Positions 18,961 through 27,324 of a stretch of 64,000 nt of DNA are shown here, in pieces (the first letter of the stretch is position 1; each line of letters opens with the position of its first letter). The notes below the pieces were generated by a model. The model was not told the origin of the DNA and searched no databases. It saw nothing but the letters and a program-made list of their open reading frames with translations. Source of the stretch: an uncultured Bacteroidales bacterium (lineage in GTDB: Bacteria; Bacteroidota; Bacteroidia; Bacteroidales; P3); contig ONJY01000002.1 in NCBI GenBank assembly GCA_900318275.1, positions 47,745-111,744 of the forward strand, in the 5' to 3' direction. The position numbers were made by a program, and so were the translations under genes.

Positions 18961-19112
18961 TGGGACAGTAGGACGGTTGGGACAGTTGTTTTTTATACTA
19001 CCCCCCTCCTCTAAATACTATTTATATATAATATATAATATTATATATATAATTTCTCTTTTGACTTTTGCATACCATATTTTTTAACTGTCCCAGATGT
19101 CCCACTGTCCCA
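18961..19112. mobile_element. 152-bp element with 27-bp terminal inverted repeats (MITE-like)
   Basis: The left arm at 18961-18987 opens TGGGACAGT and ends GGGACAGTT. The right arm at 19086-19112 is its reverse complement with about four mismatches and ends ACTGTCCCA. The 98-bp centre is strongly AT-rich with alternating TA runs (about 19020-19050). There is no open frame inside and no clear target-site duplication. It could equally be a paired binding site for a regulator or replication protein; the mobile label is an inference from the shape. Confidence 0.45.
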
Positions 19113-19340
19113 TTTTCACCCTAACGCCTCTCCTAATTATATTATTCTTAATATATTATAGAAAGGTCTCCCTTTCACAAATACAACTCCCACCTTATAT
19201 CTCCTCCAGAGAGGGACGGAAGCCTCTAAACGGCTACTAAACGGCTGGTAAACCTACTGAAGACCCTATAAAATGATTACACCAATTCACGGTAATGAAA
19301 GGGAGAGGTGGTCTGCCGCGAAATAAAATTTTACCATATC

Positions 19341-19478
19341 GCTCAACTTTGACTTCGTCTGCGCTGCTGCATCTCGGAAAAGAAAACCCGTTTTCTCTTC
19401 TCTCGACTTTCGCAACTTTGGCTTCGCCTTAATTATGGCACCTTGGAAAAGAAAATTCATTTTCTTTTCTCTCGGTTT
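19341..19478. repeat. Two tandem ~69-bp repeats, each with an AAAAGAAAA hairpin
   Basis: Copy 1 (about 19341-19410) and copy 2 (about 19411-19478) share CAACTTTGNCTTCG at the start, then GGAAAAGAAAA, a short loop, TTTTCTNTTCTCTCG. Each copy can form an A-rich/T-rich stem. They end just before the promoter of the membrane-protein/efp unit. The rest of 18891-19513 holds no gene; three short TAAACGGCT/TAAACC units near 19226-19256 recur every 11 bases. Confidence 0.7.
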
Positions 19479-19490
19479 GAGAAATTTTCG

Positions 19491-19498
19491 TATCTTTG
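19491..19498 (+). promoter_or_regulatory. -7 element for the 19514 gene and efp
   Basis: A perfect TATCTTTG, 15 bases before the ATG at 19514. No TTTG at the ideal distance; TTTG at 19476-19479 is only 11 bases away. Confidence 0.65.
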
Positions 19499-19513
19499 CA
19501 TTCTAAAACATTT

Positions 19514-19789
19514 ATGCCGATGAGCCACAAGACTGTTATAAAGGTTTATGAGATAGCGTCCTACGCGCTGATACTGGGTGCGACGGTGATCTTTTTCCTG
19601 ATGAAGGAGAACCCCATGCGCCTGTCGTTGACGATGATACTCGTGGCGCTGGCCATAGCCATGCGCTGGCTCATGGAGCGTCACCGCTTCAAGGCCGCCG
19701 ACGAGGAGATAGACCAGCTGCACGACGACCTGAGACGCCTCACACAGCTGCTGGCAGAAGAGAAGAAGAAAAACAATAATAACAAATAA
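19514..19789 (+). CDS. Small membrane protein with C-terminal coiled coil
   Basis: 91 residues from the ATG at 19514 (the upstream in-frame ATG lies inside the promoter). Two hydrophobic segments (YEIASYALILGATVIFFLM and LSLTMILVALAIAMRWLM) form a helical hairpin. A charged heptad-like tail follows (DEEIDQLHDDLRRLTQLLAEEKKK), rich enough in Lys/Asn at the end to be disordered. Function unknown. efp starts 14 bp after the stop, so the two are probably co-transcribed from the TATCTTTG promoter. Confidence 0.7.
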   Translation: MPMSHKTVIKVYEIASYALILGATVIFFLMKENPMRLSLTMILVALAIAMRWLMERHRFKAADEEIDQLHDDLRRLTQLLAEEKKKNNNNK

Positions 19790-19803
19790 ACAATCATCAT
19801 TTT

Positions 19804-20367
19804 ATGGCAACAACCACCGATATCAAGAACGGACTTTGCATCAATTTCAACAACGACATCTACACCATCGTAGAGTTCCTGCACGTGAAACCCGGCAAGG
19901 GCGCGGCCTTCGTGCGCACCAAGATGCGCAACGTGAAGACCGGCCGCATGCTGGAGAACACCTTCCCCAGCGGTGCCAAGATCGACATCGTGCGCGTGGA
20001 ACGCCGCCCTTACACCTACCTGTACAAGGAGGGCGACATGCACGTGTTCATGCACACGGAGACCTACGAGCAGATATACATCCCCGAACAGATCATCAAC
20101 GCCCCACAGTTCCTACGCGACGGCCAGTATGTGGAAATCACCGTCGACGCCGACACCGAGACCCCTCTGACCTGCGAGCTGCCCCCGTTCATCGAGACCG
20201 TGGTCACCTACACCGAACCCGGCTTCGCCGGCAACACCGCCACCAACGCCATGAAGGACGCCACCGTGGAGCCCGGCGTGCAGGTCCGCGTGCCGCTGTT
20301 CATCAAGGAAGGCGAGCGCATCAAGGTTGACACCCGCACCTGCGAGTATGCAGAACGCTTGAAATAA
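19804..20367 (+). CDS. efp: Elongation factor P
   Basis: Relieves ribosome stalling at polyproline. 187 residues with the three-domain KOW/OB/OB layout. The domain I loop reads VKPGKGAAFVRTKMRN, with the modifiable-residue position at the tip (Lys of PGKG). The C-terminus carries ERIKVDTRTCEYAERLK, the conserved EFP signature. Length is normal. It is followed by a heptad array that leads straight into the next gene's start codon. Confidence 0.97.
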   Translation: MATTTDIKNGLCINFNNDIYTIVEFLHVKPGKGAAFVRTKMRNVKTGRMLENTFPSGAKIDIVRVERRPYTYLYKEGDMHVFMHTETYEQIYIPEQIINAPQFLRDGQYVEITVDADTETPLTCELPPFIETVVTYTEPGFAGNTATNAMKDATVEPGVQVRVPLFIKEGERIKVDTRTCEYAERLK

Positions 20368-20399
20368 TTAAGAATTAAAAATTAAGAATTAAGAATTGA
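20365..20399. repeat. Heptad array joining efp to the cyclase-like gene
   Basis: AATTAAG-type units (one variant AATTAAA) on a 7-bp period. The array starts at the efp stop codon and its last, altered unit (AATTGAAG) contains the TTG start codon of the downstream gene. Confidence 0.9.
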
Positions 20400-21388
20400 A
20401 GCGTCTTGTCTTTATTGCAGCCTGCTTGCTGATGCTGGCAGGCTGCAAACATAAAACGACAGACAGTCAGTCGACGGCCCCGTCGACTGACTATACCCAG
20501 GTGGCTGTGCCGGCATTCTCCACCGACTCGGCCTATGCCTACGCCGCCGCACAGCTGGCTTTCGGATACCGCACACCAGGCTCCAAGGCCTGGGAGGAGT
20601 GCGCCCAGTATCTTGCCGGACAGATGGGGCGGTGGTGCGACACGGTGATGGTACAGCCATTCAAGGCCACCCTCTGGGACGGCAGCACGGTGCCCGGCCG
20701 CAACATCATAGCATCGTTGAATCCGCAGGCCGCCAAACGCATACTGCTGGCAGCCCACTGGGACAGCCGCCTATGGGCCGACCACGACCCCGACGAGGGC
20801 AACAAGCGCAAGCCGGTGCCCGGGGCTAACGACGGCGCCTCAGGAGTGGCCACACTGATGGAGATGGCACGTGTGATGAGCCAGATGCCGCCATCGGTGG
20901 GCGTGGACTTCATCTTCTTCGACGTAGAAGACCAAGGACAACCGGAATGGTCGGACAGATATGAAGACAACACATGGTGCAAGGGGTCGCAGCACTGGGC
21001 ACAGAACCGCCATGTGCCCGCCTACACGGCCGTATACGGCGTGCTGTTCGACATGGTAGGGACTGACGCTCCGCGTTATACAAAAGAGGAGGTTAGCCGA
21101 TACTATGCGCCGGGACTTACGGACAAGATGTGGAATGTGGCAGCGGCCTTGGGATACGGCAACATCTTTGTGCCACAGAACACCGACGCCATCCTTGACG
21201 ACCATCTATATGTGAACCAGATTGCCGGCATACCGATGGTGGACATAGTGCAAAACAGCGGCACCACAAGCTTCTTCCCCCACTGGCACACCACGACCGA
21301 CAACCTCGACAACCTGAACGCAGAGACCATGCACAAGGTTGCCACAGTCACCATGAAGACCATCTACGGCGACTATCCAAGCAAATGA
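20396..21388 (+). CDS. M28-family glutaminyl-peptide cyclotransferase-like lipoprotein
   Basis: 330 residues with lipobox LMLAGC, so it should be anchored in the periplasm or outer membrane. The M28 zinc set is visible: AAHWDSR, GANDGASG, FDVEDQG and FPHWHTTTD. These spacings fit type II glutaminyl cyclases of Bacteroidota, which convert N-terminal Gln exposed by signal peptidase to pyroglutamate; an aminopeptidase role is possible. The start codon is TTG at 20396, the last unit of a heptad repeat. No in-frame ATG precedes the signal peptide closely, and TTG-AAG-CGT gives the expected MKR N-terminus. Its stop overlaps the next gene by 4 bp. Confidence 0.85.
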   Translation: MKRLVFIAACLLMLAGCKHKTTDSQSTAPSTDYTQVAVPAFSTDSAYAYAAAQLAFGYRTPGSKAWEECAQYLAGQMGRWCDTVMVQPFKATLWDGSTVPGRNIIASLNPQAAKRILLAAHWDSRLWADHDPDEGNKRKPVPGANDGASGVATLMEMARVMSQMPPSVGVDFIFFDVEDQGQPEWSDRYEDNTWCKGSQHWAQNRHVPAYTAVYGVLFDMVGTDAPRYTKEEVSRYYAPGLTDKMWNVAAALGYGNIFVPQNTDAILDDHLYVNQIAGIPMVDIVQNSGTTSFFPHWHTTTDNLDNLNAETMHKVATVTMKTIYGDYPSK

Positions 21389-21786
21389 GACGGCTGTCCA
21401 TAATCATTGCCTTGCTATTGCTGACAGCGTGCAAACGCGACGTCTGCAACACCCCCATCGGCGAAGTGGGCAGGATCCTTCTGGCTGACTATGCAGAGAT
21501 CAACAATGTGGTGGGCGGAACAGTAGTGCTCAACCGCGGCCACCGCGGCGTGATTGTGCGCTGCGAGAGTTTCGGCCATTACGACGCCTTTGAGTGCGCC
21601 TGTCCCAACGACCATGACGTGCACATGTTGCCCGACGACGACCATGCCGCAATGGTACTCACATGTCCCTCTTGCGGCTCCCGTTTTGAGCTGATAAACG
21701 GCAATCCCCTCGACGGCTCGGCGACATCATGCCCGCTGCACAGATACAGCGCCGACGTTGACGGCGACTATCTCTATATATACTGA
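21385..21786 (+). CDS. Rieske-like lipoprotein with incomplete ligand set
   Basis: 133 residues; the signal peptide MRRLSIIIALLLLTAC ends in a lipobox. The C-terminal half has paired cysteine motifs CACPNDH and CPSCGSRFELINGNPLDGSATSCPLHRY. The layout recalls Rieske [2Fe-2S] domains (cluster loop 1, cluster loop 2, then GPAT-PL-Y), but the two CxH/CxxH histidines are not in canonical positions, so metal or cluster binding is uncertain. It overlaps the cyclase-like gene as ATGA, suggesting a common envelope function. Confidence 0.7.
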   Translation: MRRLSIIIALLLLTACKRDVCNTPIGEVGRILLADYAEINNVVGGTVVLNRGHRGVIVRCESFGHYDAFECACPNDHDVHMLPDDDHAAMVLTCPSCGSRFELINGNPLDGSATSCPLHRYSADVDGDYLYIY

Positions 21787-21891
21787 CTATCACCATCGAG
21801 GGTGAAATGTTAAATTTTCGCTTGTGCACAATAAATGCGCGACAATAGTGTTATTAATGGTGAATGTATTAATAACCAAATAACGGCGCGT

Positions 21892-22053
21892 ATGATGCAG
21901 AACTACGATTTTACAAGCACCGACACATTTTCGATTTCTGCAAGCACAGACGTACGGCCCTCGGAACAAGTGGTACAGAACATCATGAGTTTCGCCCGCA
22001 GTTACCAGACTGTGGAAGTGGAGGGAATGCCGATTGACCTCTTCCTGAACTGA
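21892..22053 (+). CDS. Small protein of 53 residues, unknown function
   Basis: Begins MMQNYDFTSTDTFSISASTDVRPSEQ and ends VEGMPIDLFLN; no signal peptide or membrane segment. I placed the start at the ATG-ATG at 21892 because the 19 codons upstream look like leader sequence. The middle (VVQNIMSFARSYQTVEVEG) could be an amphipathic helix followed by a strand. A very strong terminator follows directly, so this is a discrete transcription unit or the end of the upstream operon. Confidence 0.55.
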   Translation: MMQNYDFTSTDTFSISASTDVRPSEQVVQNIMSFARSYQTVEVEGMPIDLFLN

Positions 22054-22070
22054 AAGGGGTAATTAAAGAA

Positions 22071-22106
22071 AGCGGGCCACTCAACGAGTGGCCCGCCCTC
22101 TTTTAG
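22071..22106. terminator. Bidirectional terminator between small gene and manC
   Basis: A perfect 10-bp stem GCGGGCCACT/AGTGGCCCGC at 22072-22096 with a 5-base loop. A-rich flank on the left and CTCTTTT on the right let it serve both converging units. Confidence 0.9.
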
Positions 22107-22107
22107 T

Positions 22108-23157
22108 CTAACCGAGCTTCTCTACCCAGTGCTTTATCTGCTGTTCGTCGTCGAGACGGCACACCAAGAGCGAGTGGTCGCGCAACGCCACAAGGCAGTG
22201 GTCGAGCCCCTGCACGATGGCTTCATAGCCGTTCTCGATGTTTATCACGCTGTTGGCTGTGTCGACAACAACGGCATTGCCACTGACGGCATTCTGTGCC
22301 TCGTCATGGGCGGCATGGGTATAGAGTGAACCCCATGTACCTATGTCGCTCCAGCCGAAGTCGGCGGCGACGGTATAACGGCACTGGCTACGCTCCATGA
22401 CACCATAGTCGATGCTTATGTTCTCACAATGCTCGAACTGTGCGTTGATGAAAGCCTGCTCCTGAGGAGTGCCGAACTTGTCTTTTCCTTCGTCGAAGAG
22501 GCGCACGAGGTCTGGCAGGTACTGCCGGAAAGCGCCCATGATGGCATCTGTGCTCCACAGGAATATGCCTGAGTTCCAGAAGAAGTTGCCTGCTGCAAGG
22601 AAACGCTTTGCTGTGGCAAGGTCGGGCTTCTCCTTGAATGATGCCACGGGGACTATCGTGTCGCCCGGCTTGGAGGCCACCTCGATGTAGCCGTAACCCG
22701 TCTCGGGACGCGAGGGTTTTATGCCTATGGTCATCAAGGCCTCACGGTTCTGCTCCACGAAGTCAAGCCCACGCCCTATGATGCGCTGGAACTCCACCTC
22801 GTTGGTGACGAGATGGTCGGCAGGGGTGACGGCTATCGATGCCTCGGGGCACTGGCTGAGAATATGATAAACGGCGTATGCGATGCACGGTGCGGTGTTG
22901 CGACGCATAGGTTCGCAGAGTACGTTCTCCTCCCTGATCTCAGGAAGCTGTTGAAGCACCAGCTCTTTGTAGGCTGCATTGGTGACGACAACAAAGTTTT
23001 CGGACGGCACCAATGGCAGGAAACGCTCATAGGTGGAGCGGATGAAGCTCTTGCCTGTACCGAGGATGTCGAGGAACTGCTTGGGGTAGTTGTTTTTGCT
23101 GAGTGGCCAGAAGCGGCTGCCGATGCCGCCGGCCATTATGACACAATAACGATTCAT
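22108..23157 (-). CDS. manC: Mannose-1-phosphate guanylyltransferase
   Basis: Makes GDP-mannose from mannose 1-phosphate and GTP for surface glycans. 349 residues, the short form with only the nucleotidyltransferase domain (no C-terminal isomerase). Motifs: AGGIGSRFWPLS at the N-terminus, PKQFLDI, EPMRRNTAPCIAYA, VTPADHLV, FKEKPD, WNSGIFLW and YGVMERS. It is the last gene of kdsD-lptB-manC, overlapping lptB by 4 bp. Confidence 0.95.
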   Translation of the reverse strand: MNRYCVIMAGGIGSRFWPLSKNNYPKQFLDILGTGKSFIRSTYERFLPLVPSENFVVVTNAAYKELVLQQLPEIREENVLCEPMRRNTAPCIAYAVYHILSQCPEASIAVTPADHLVTNEVEFQRIIGRGLDFVEQNREALMTIGIKPSRPETGYGYIEVASKPGDTIVPVASFKEKPDLATAKRFLAAGNFFWNSGIFLWSTDAIMGAFRQYLPDLVRLFDEGKDKFGTPQEQAFINAQFEHCENISIDYGVMERSQCRYTVAADFGWSDIGTWGSLYTHAAHDEAQNAVSGNAVVVDTANSVINIENGYEAIVQGLDHCLVALRDHSLLVCRLDDEQQIKHWVEKLG

Positions 23158-23978
23158 ATCTGTTGGGTTTTGGCGCGGCGCAACTCAAAGTCACGACCGA
23201 GGTATTTCTCTCTCACGTCGGGGTCTGCAGCCATCTCCTCCGGGGTTCCGTGGTGAAGCACGTTGCCTTCGTAGAGGAGGTAGGCACGGTCGGTGATGGC
23301 AAGGGTCTCGCGCACATTATGGTCGGTGATAAGGATGCCTATGTTGCGTTCCTTGAGGTGCGCCACAATATCCTGTATATCCTGCACGGCGATGGGGTCG
23401 ACACCGGCGAAAGGTTCGTCAAGCAGCAGGAACATGGGGTCGTTGGCAAGGGCACGCGCTATCTCTGTGCGGCGTCGCTCACCACCGCTGAGCTGTATAC
23501 CTTTGCTCTTACGGATATGTTGCAGCCGGAACTCATCGAGCAGAGACTCCAGCTTCTCACGCTGTTGTTCTTTGGTAAGGTCTTTACGGAATTCAAGGAT
23601 GGACCCGATGTTGTCTTCCACTGACATCTGGCGGAAGACAGAGGCCTCCTGGGCCAGATAGCCGACGCCCATCTGTGAGCGCCGGTACATTGGGAAGCCT
23701 GTTATCTCCAGACGCCACGGCTCGTTACCTTCCGGCCGCTCAGCGTTTTTGTTCTCAAAAATGGCGCTTTGCTTGTCAGCCTCGCAGGTACTCTCGAAGA
23801 ACACCTTGCCACTATTGGCCTTGATGATGCCCACGACCATGTAGAACGTGGTGGTCTTGCCGGCACCATTGGGACCGAGCAAACCCACTATCTCACCCTG
23901 ACTGACACCCACAGACACCTCTTTGACAACGGTGCGCGAGCGGTATATCTTAACGACTTTGTCGGTGTATAGTTTCAT
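23154..23978 (-). CDS. lptB: LPS-export ABC transporter ATPase LptB
   Basis: Energises lipopolysaccharide extraction by LptF/G. 274 residues: Walker A GPNGAGKTTTFYM, Q-loop region, a family-specific insertion around residues 65-95, signature LSGGERRRTEIARAL, Walker B MFLLLDEPFAGVDPIAV, and switch histidine in ILITDHNVRETL. The insertion (ESTCEADKQSAIFENKNAERPEG) is longer than in Proteobacterial LptB. It overlaps kdsD and manC by 4 bp each, grouping Kdo synthesis, LPS export and sugar-nucleotide supply. Confidence 0.95.
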   Translation of the reverse strand: MKLYTDKVVKIYRSRTVVKEVSVGVSQGEIVGLLGPNGAGKTTTFYMVVGIIKANSGKVFFESTCEADKQSAIFENKNAERPEGNEPWRLEITGFPMYRRSQMGVGYLAQEASVFRQMSVEDNIGSILEFRKDLTKEQQREKLESLLDEFRLQHIRKSKGIQLSGGERRRTEIARALANDPMFLLLDEPFAGVDPIAVQDIQDIVAHLKERNIGILITDHNVRETLAITDRAYLLYEGNVLHHGTPEEMAADPDVREKYLGRDFELRRAKTQQI

Positions 23979-24937
23979 ATAATACCTTCTCTTAATATGT
24001 CATGGATGTGTATTATCCCAAGGTAATGCCCGTCGGCATCAACAACAATGAGCTGGGTGATGGAGTTGTTGCGCATGAGCTGCAAAGCATTGACGGCATA
24101 CTCGGTGTCGAGGATGGTTCTGGGGTTGGCATGCATGATGTCGGCAGCCGACTTCGGCTGGTGGAACGTCTGCATCATGCGGCGCAGGTCGCCATCGGTG
24201 ATGATGCCTTTTATCTTGTCACCTTCTGTCACCACCGTACATCCAAGACGCTTGGAGGTCATCTCAAGGATGGTCTCATCAATCGTCGCCGTAGGCGGTA
24301 CAGCAGGGCGCTCATTCTGTATATACAGGTCACTGACGCGCAGATACAGCTGCTTGCCAAGGGCTCCGCCGGGGTGGAAGCGGGCAAAATCGCGTGCCGA
24401 GAAATTGCGGCACTCTATGAGTGCGACAGCAAGAGCGTCGCCCATAACCAACTGCGCCGTGGTGCTGCTGGTCGGGGCCAGGTTATTGGGGCACGCCTCA
24501 TGCTCCACCGTGGTGTCGAGCACAATATCAGCCTCGTGGGCGAGGAACGAGTCGCAGTTACCCACTATGGCTATCAGCTTGTTGCCGAAGTTCTTGATGA
24601 GAGGCACCAGCACCTTTATCTCAGGAGTGTTGCCACTCTTAGAGATGCATATCACCACATCGTCGGGCCTTACCATACCGAGGTCACCGTGTATGGCGTC
24701 GGCAGCATGCAGAAACAGCGCCGGCGTGCCTGTGGAATTCATCGTCGAAACAATCTTTGTGGCAATATTGGCACTCTTGCCTATACCCGTGACTACAACA
24801 CGCCCAGTCGTTGAAAAGAGTGTCTCAACAGCTTCGACAAAGGCATCGTTTATATGGCCACACAAGTTCTCTACTGCTTTTTTTTCGTCAGTAATAACCT
24901 GAATTGCAATCTGTTTTATTTCCTCACGGCTCTTCAC
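23975..24937 (-). CDS. kdsD: Arabinose-5-phosphate isomerase (KpsF/GutQ type)
   Basis: Interconverts ribulose 5-phosphate and arabinose 5-phosphate, the first step of Kdo synthesis. 320 residues: an SIS domain (VVTGIGKSANIATKIVSTMNSTG, DVVICISKSGNTPEIK, TSSTTAQLVMGDALAVAL) followed by two CBS domains (SKRLGCTVVTEGDKIKGIITDGDLRRMM and NSITQLIVVDADGHYLGIIHIHDILR). Normal length. It opens the kdsD-lptB-manC operon; the spacer to recQ (117 bp) contains a clear promoter only on the plus strand. Confidence 0.95.
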   Translation of the reverse strand: MKSREEIKQIAIQVITDEKKAVENLCGHINDAFVEAVETLFSTTGRVVVTGIGKSANIATKIVSTMNSTGTPALFLHAADAIHGDLGMVRPDDVVICISKSGNTPEIKVLVPLIKNFGNKLIAIVGNCDSFLAHEADIVLDTTVEHEACPNNLAPTSSTTAQLVMGDALAVALIECRNFSARDFARFHPGGALGKQLYLRVSDLYIQNERPAVPPTATIDETILEMTSKRLGCTVVTEGDKIKGIITDGDLRRMMQTFHQPKSAADIMHANPRTILDTEYAVNALQLMRNNSITQLIVVDADGHYLGIIHIHDILREGII

Positions 24938-24949
24938 TGCATTTTTTAT

Positions 24950-24980
24950 TTTGTCGGTTCAACGTTTTTTTGTATCTTTG
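24950..24980 (+). promoter_or_regulatory. Promoter for recQ
   Basis: TTTG at 24950-24953 and TATCTTTG at 24973-24980, spaced by 19 bases. The predicted leader is about 70 bases. Confidence 0.8.
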
Positions 24981-25054
24981 TAAAAGAATAATCAAAGCAC
25001 TGAACGCTATTTATACTTCTATAACGCTGCTTTGTTTAAAATATTGTAGACAGT

Positions 25055-27259
25055 ATGAAAGATTTACATACATACCTCAAGGAGATTTTCGGCTTTGACA
25101 AATTCAAGGGCGACCAGGAGGCCATCATACAGAGTCTGCTGGACGGCAACGACACATTTGTCATCATGCCCACAGGCGGTGGCAAAAGCCTGTGCTACCA
25201 GCTGCCAGCCATGATACTCGAAGGCACCGCCGTTGTGGTGTCTCCTCTCATAGCACTCATGAAGAACCAGGTGGACGCTGTGCGGTACACTTCCGGCAGT
25301 GACTGCGTGGCACACTTCCTGAACTCCTCACTCTCACGCCAACAGGTAGCCGAGGTGAAAGACGACCTGCTAAAGGGTGACACCAAACTGCTTTATGTGG
25401 CACCTGAGACTCTCTCCAAAGAGGACACTATTGAGCTGCTGAAGCAGATTAAGATTACGTTCTTCGCCATCGACGAAGCCCACTGCATCTCAGAATGGGG
25501 CCATGACTTCCGCCCCGAATACCGCCGTCTGCGCGAAGCCATCAAGGCCATACAGCCCAATGTGCCTATACTGACGCTCACCGCTTCGGCCACCCCCAAA
25601 GTACAGCAGGACATTATCAAGAACCTCGGTATGGAGAAGGCCAAGACTTTCGTCTCGTCGTTCAACCGCCCCAACCTATACTACGAGGTACGCCCCAAGC
25701 CCGCCGACCCGATGCAACTGCACAAGGAGATTATACGCTTCATCAAGGAGAACCCCAACAAGAGCGGCATAATATACTGCCTGACGCGCAAGAAGGTGGA
25801 AGACCTCGCCGAACTGCTTGTCATCAACGGCATCAAAGCCCTGCCCTACCACGCAGGCCTCGACAACAAGGTGCGCGCCGAAAACCAGGATAAATTCCTC
25901 ATGGAAGAGGTCGACGTCATCGTGGCCACGATAGCCTTCGGCATGGGCATCGACAAGCCCGACGTGCGCTTTGTCATCCACTACGACATCCCCAAGAGCA
26001 TCGAAGGCTACTATCAGGAGACCGGCCGTGCCGGCCGCGACGGTGGCGAAGGACGCTGCATAGCTTTCTATAGCGAGCAGGACGTGGAGAAACTCTACAA
26101 GTTCTTCACCGAGAAGAACGTCACCGAGCAGGAGATGGCGCGCCAACTGGTGCAGGAGATGGTTTCCTATGCCGAAAGCTCCGCCTGCCGACGCCTCAAC
26201 ATATTGCGCTACTTCGGCGAAGACTACTCCGAGCCCTATTGCGGCAACTGCGACAACTGCCTGCACCCCAAACCCCAGGAGGAAGCCAAGGAAGAGGTGG
26301 CTCTGGCCATCGAGACAATCATCGCCATGAAGCAGGCTTTCAAGCCCAAGGAGATTGTCGACGTGCTTATGGGACGCCGCAACGCCAGCACCAAGAACTA
26401 CCACCTCGACGACCTCGAGCAGTTCGGCGCCGGCGCCGACAAGAACGACCTCTTCTGGAAGGCCGTCCTGCGCCAGGCCCAGTTCGACGGACTTCTGCAG
26501 AAAGAGATAGAGCAATACGGCGTGCTGAAAGTCACAGCAGCAGGCACAAAATTCCTCAAAAAACCCTACAGCATCCTCGTGGCCTGCGACCACGACTATT
26601 CAGCAGCCTCCGAGGAGGACGAGGAAGAGATGGCCGCCAATGCCGGCGGCGCCTCCGCAGCCGGCGACGAAGCCCTCTACGTGCAGCTCAAGAGCCTGCG
26701 ACGCAGCATCGCCGCACGCGAGAAACTCCCCGCCTACGTCATCTTCGAGGACACCTCGCTGAAAGACATGACGCTGCAATATCCATGCACCATCGAAGAG
26801 CTTGCCCATTGCTCCGGCGTGGGCATAGCAAAGGCGCAGAAACACGGCGCACCGTTCATCGAGCTCATAAAACAGTATGTCGACGACAACGACATCGAAC
26901 GCCCGCAGGACATAGTGGTACGCTCGGCTGTCAACAAATCCGGCCTCAAGGTATACATCATCCAGGCCATCGACCGACGCAAGAGCCTCGACGACATTGC
27001 CGCCGGCAAAGGCATCACCATGCAGGACCTCCTTACCGAGATGGAACATATCATCGCTAGCGGCGCCAAACTGAACATCGACTACTACATCGACGACGTC
27101 ATCGAGGAGGACCATCAGGAAGCGCTACTCGACTACTGGCGCAACTCAGAAAGCGACTCTCTCGAGGACGCCTACGAGGAGTTCAGCGACGACCCCGACT
27201 ACACGGAGGAGGAGATACGCCTGATGCGCATCAAGTTCATGTCCGACTACGGCCACTAA
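25055..27259 (+). CDS. recQ: ATP-dependent DNA helicase RecQ
   Basis: A 3'-5' helicase in recombination and fork repair. 734 residues: Walker A MPTGGGKSLCYQLPA, DEAH box with AIDEAHCISEWGHDFRPEY, motif VI QETGRAGRDG, zinc-binding cysteines CRRLNILRYFGE...YCGNCDNC, a winged-helix region, and an HRDC-like domain near residues 550-620. After the HRDC the protein continues about 110 residues to an acidic tail (DAYEEFSDDPDYTEEEI), as in many Bacteroidota RecQ1 forms. A strong terminator follows. Confidence 0.96.
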   Translation: MKDLHTYLKEIFGFDKFKGDQEAIIQSLLDGNDTFVIMPTGGGKSLCYQLPAMILEGTAVVVSPLIALMKNQVDAVRYTSGSDCVAHFLNSSLSRQQVAEVKDDLLKGDTKLLYVAPETLSKEDTIELLKQIKITFFAIDEAHCISEWGHDFRPEYRRLREAIKAIQPNVPILTLTASATPKVQQDIIKNLGMEKAKTFVSSFNRPNLYYEVRPKPADPMQLHKEIIRFIKENPNKSGIIYCLTRKKVEDLAELLVINGIKALPYHAGLDNKVRAENQDKFLMEEVDVIVATIAFGMGIDKPDVRFVIHYDIPKSIEGYYQETGRAGRDGGEGRCIAFYSEQDVEKLYKFFTEKNVTEQEMARQLVQEMVSYAESSACRRLNILRYFGEDYSEPYCGNCDNCLHPKPQEEAKEEVALAIETIIAMKQAFKPKEIVDVLMGRRNASTKNYHLDDLEQFGAGADKNDLFWKAVLRQAQFDGLLQKEIEQYGVLKVTAAGTKFLKKPYSILVACDHDYSAASEEDEEEMAANAGGASAAGDEALYVQLKSLRRSIAAREKLPAYVIFEDTSLKDMTLQYPCTIEELAHCSGVGIAKAQKHGAPFIELIKQYVDDNDIERPQDIVVRSAVNKSGLKVYIIQAIDRRKSLDDIAAGKGITMQDLLTEMEHIIASGAKLNIDYYIDDVIEEDHQEALLDYWRNSESDSLEDAYEEFSDDPDYTEEEIRLMRIKFMSDYGH

Positions 27260-27262
27260 GGC

Positions 27263-27310
27263 ATAAGAGAAAGGTGCCACCCTGAAACGGAGTGGCACCT
27301 TTCTCTTTTC
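27263..27310 (+). terminator. Terminator after recQ
   Basis: AAGAGAAAGGTGCCAC pairs with GTGGCACCTTTCTCTT across about 11 bases. The A and T flanks allow it to act on the converging nitroreductase gene too. Confidence 0.9.
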
Positions 27311-27324
27311 TTTCCTTGTAAGAT

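Noticed and set aside
21385-21786. A true Rieske [2Fe-2S] protein
   Set aside because: The CxH and CxxH ligand pairs are not both present, so only Rieske-like is justified.
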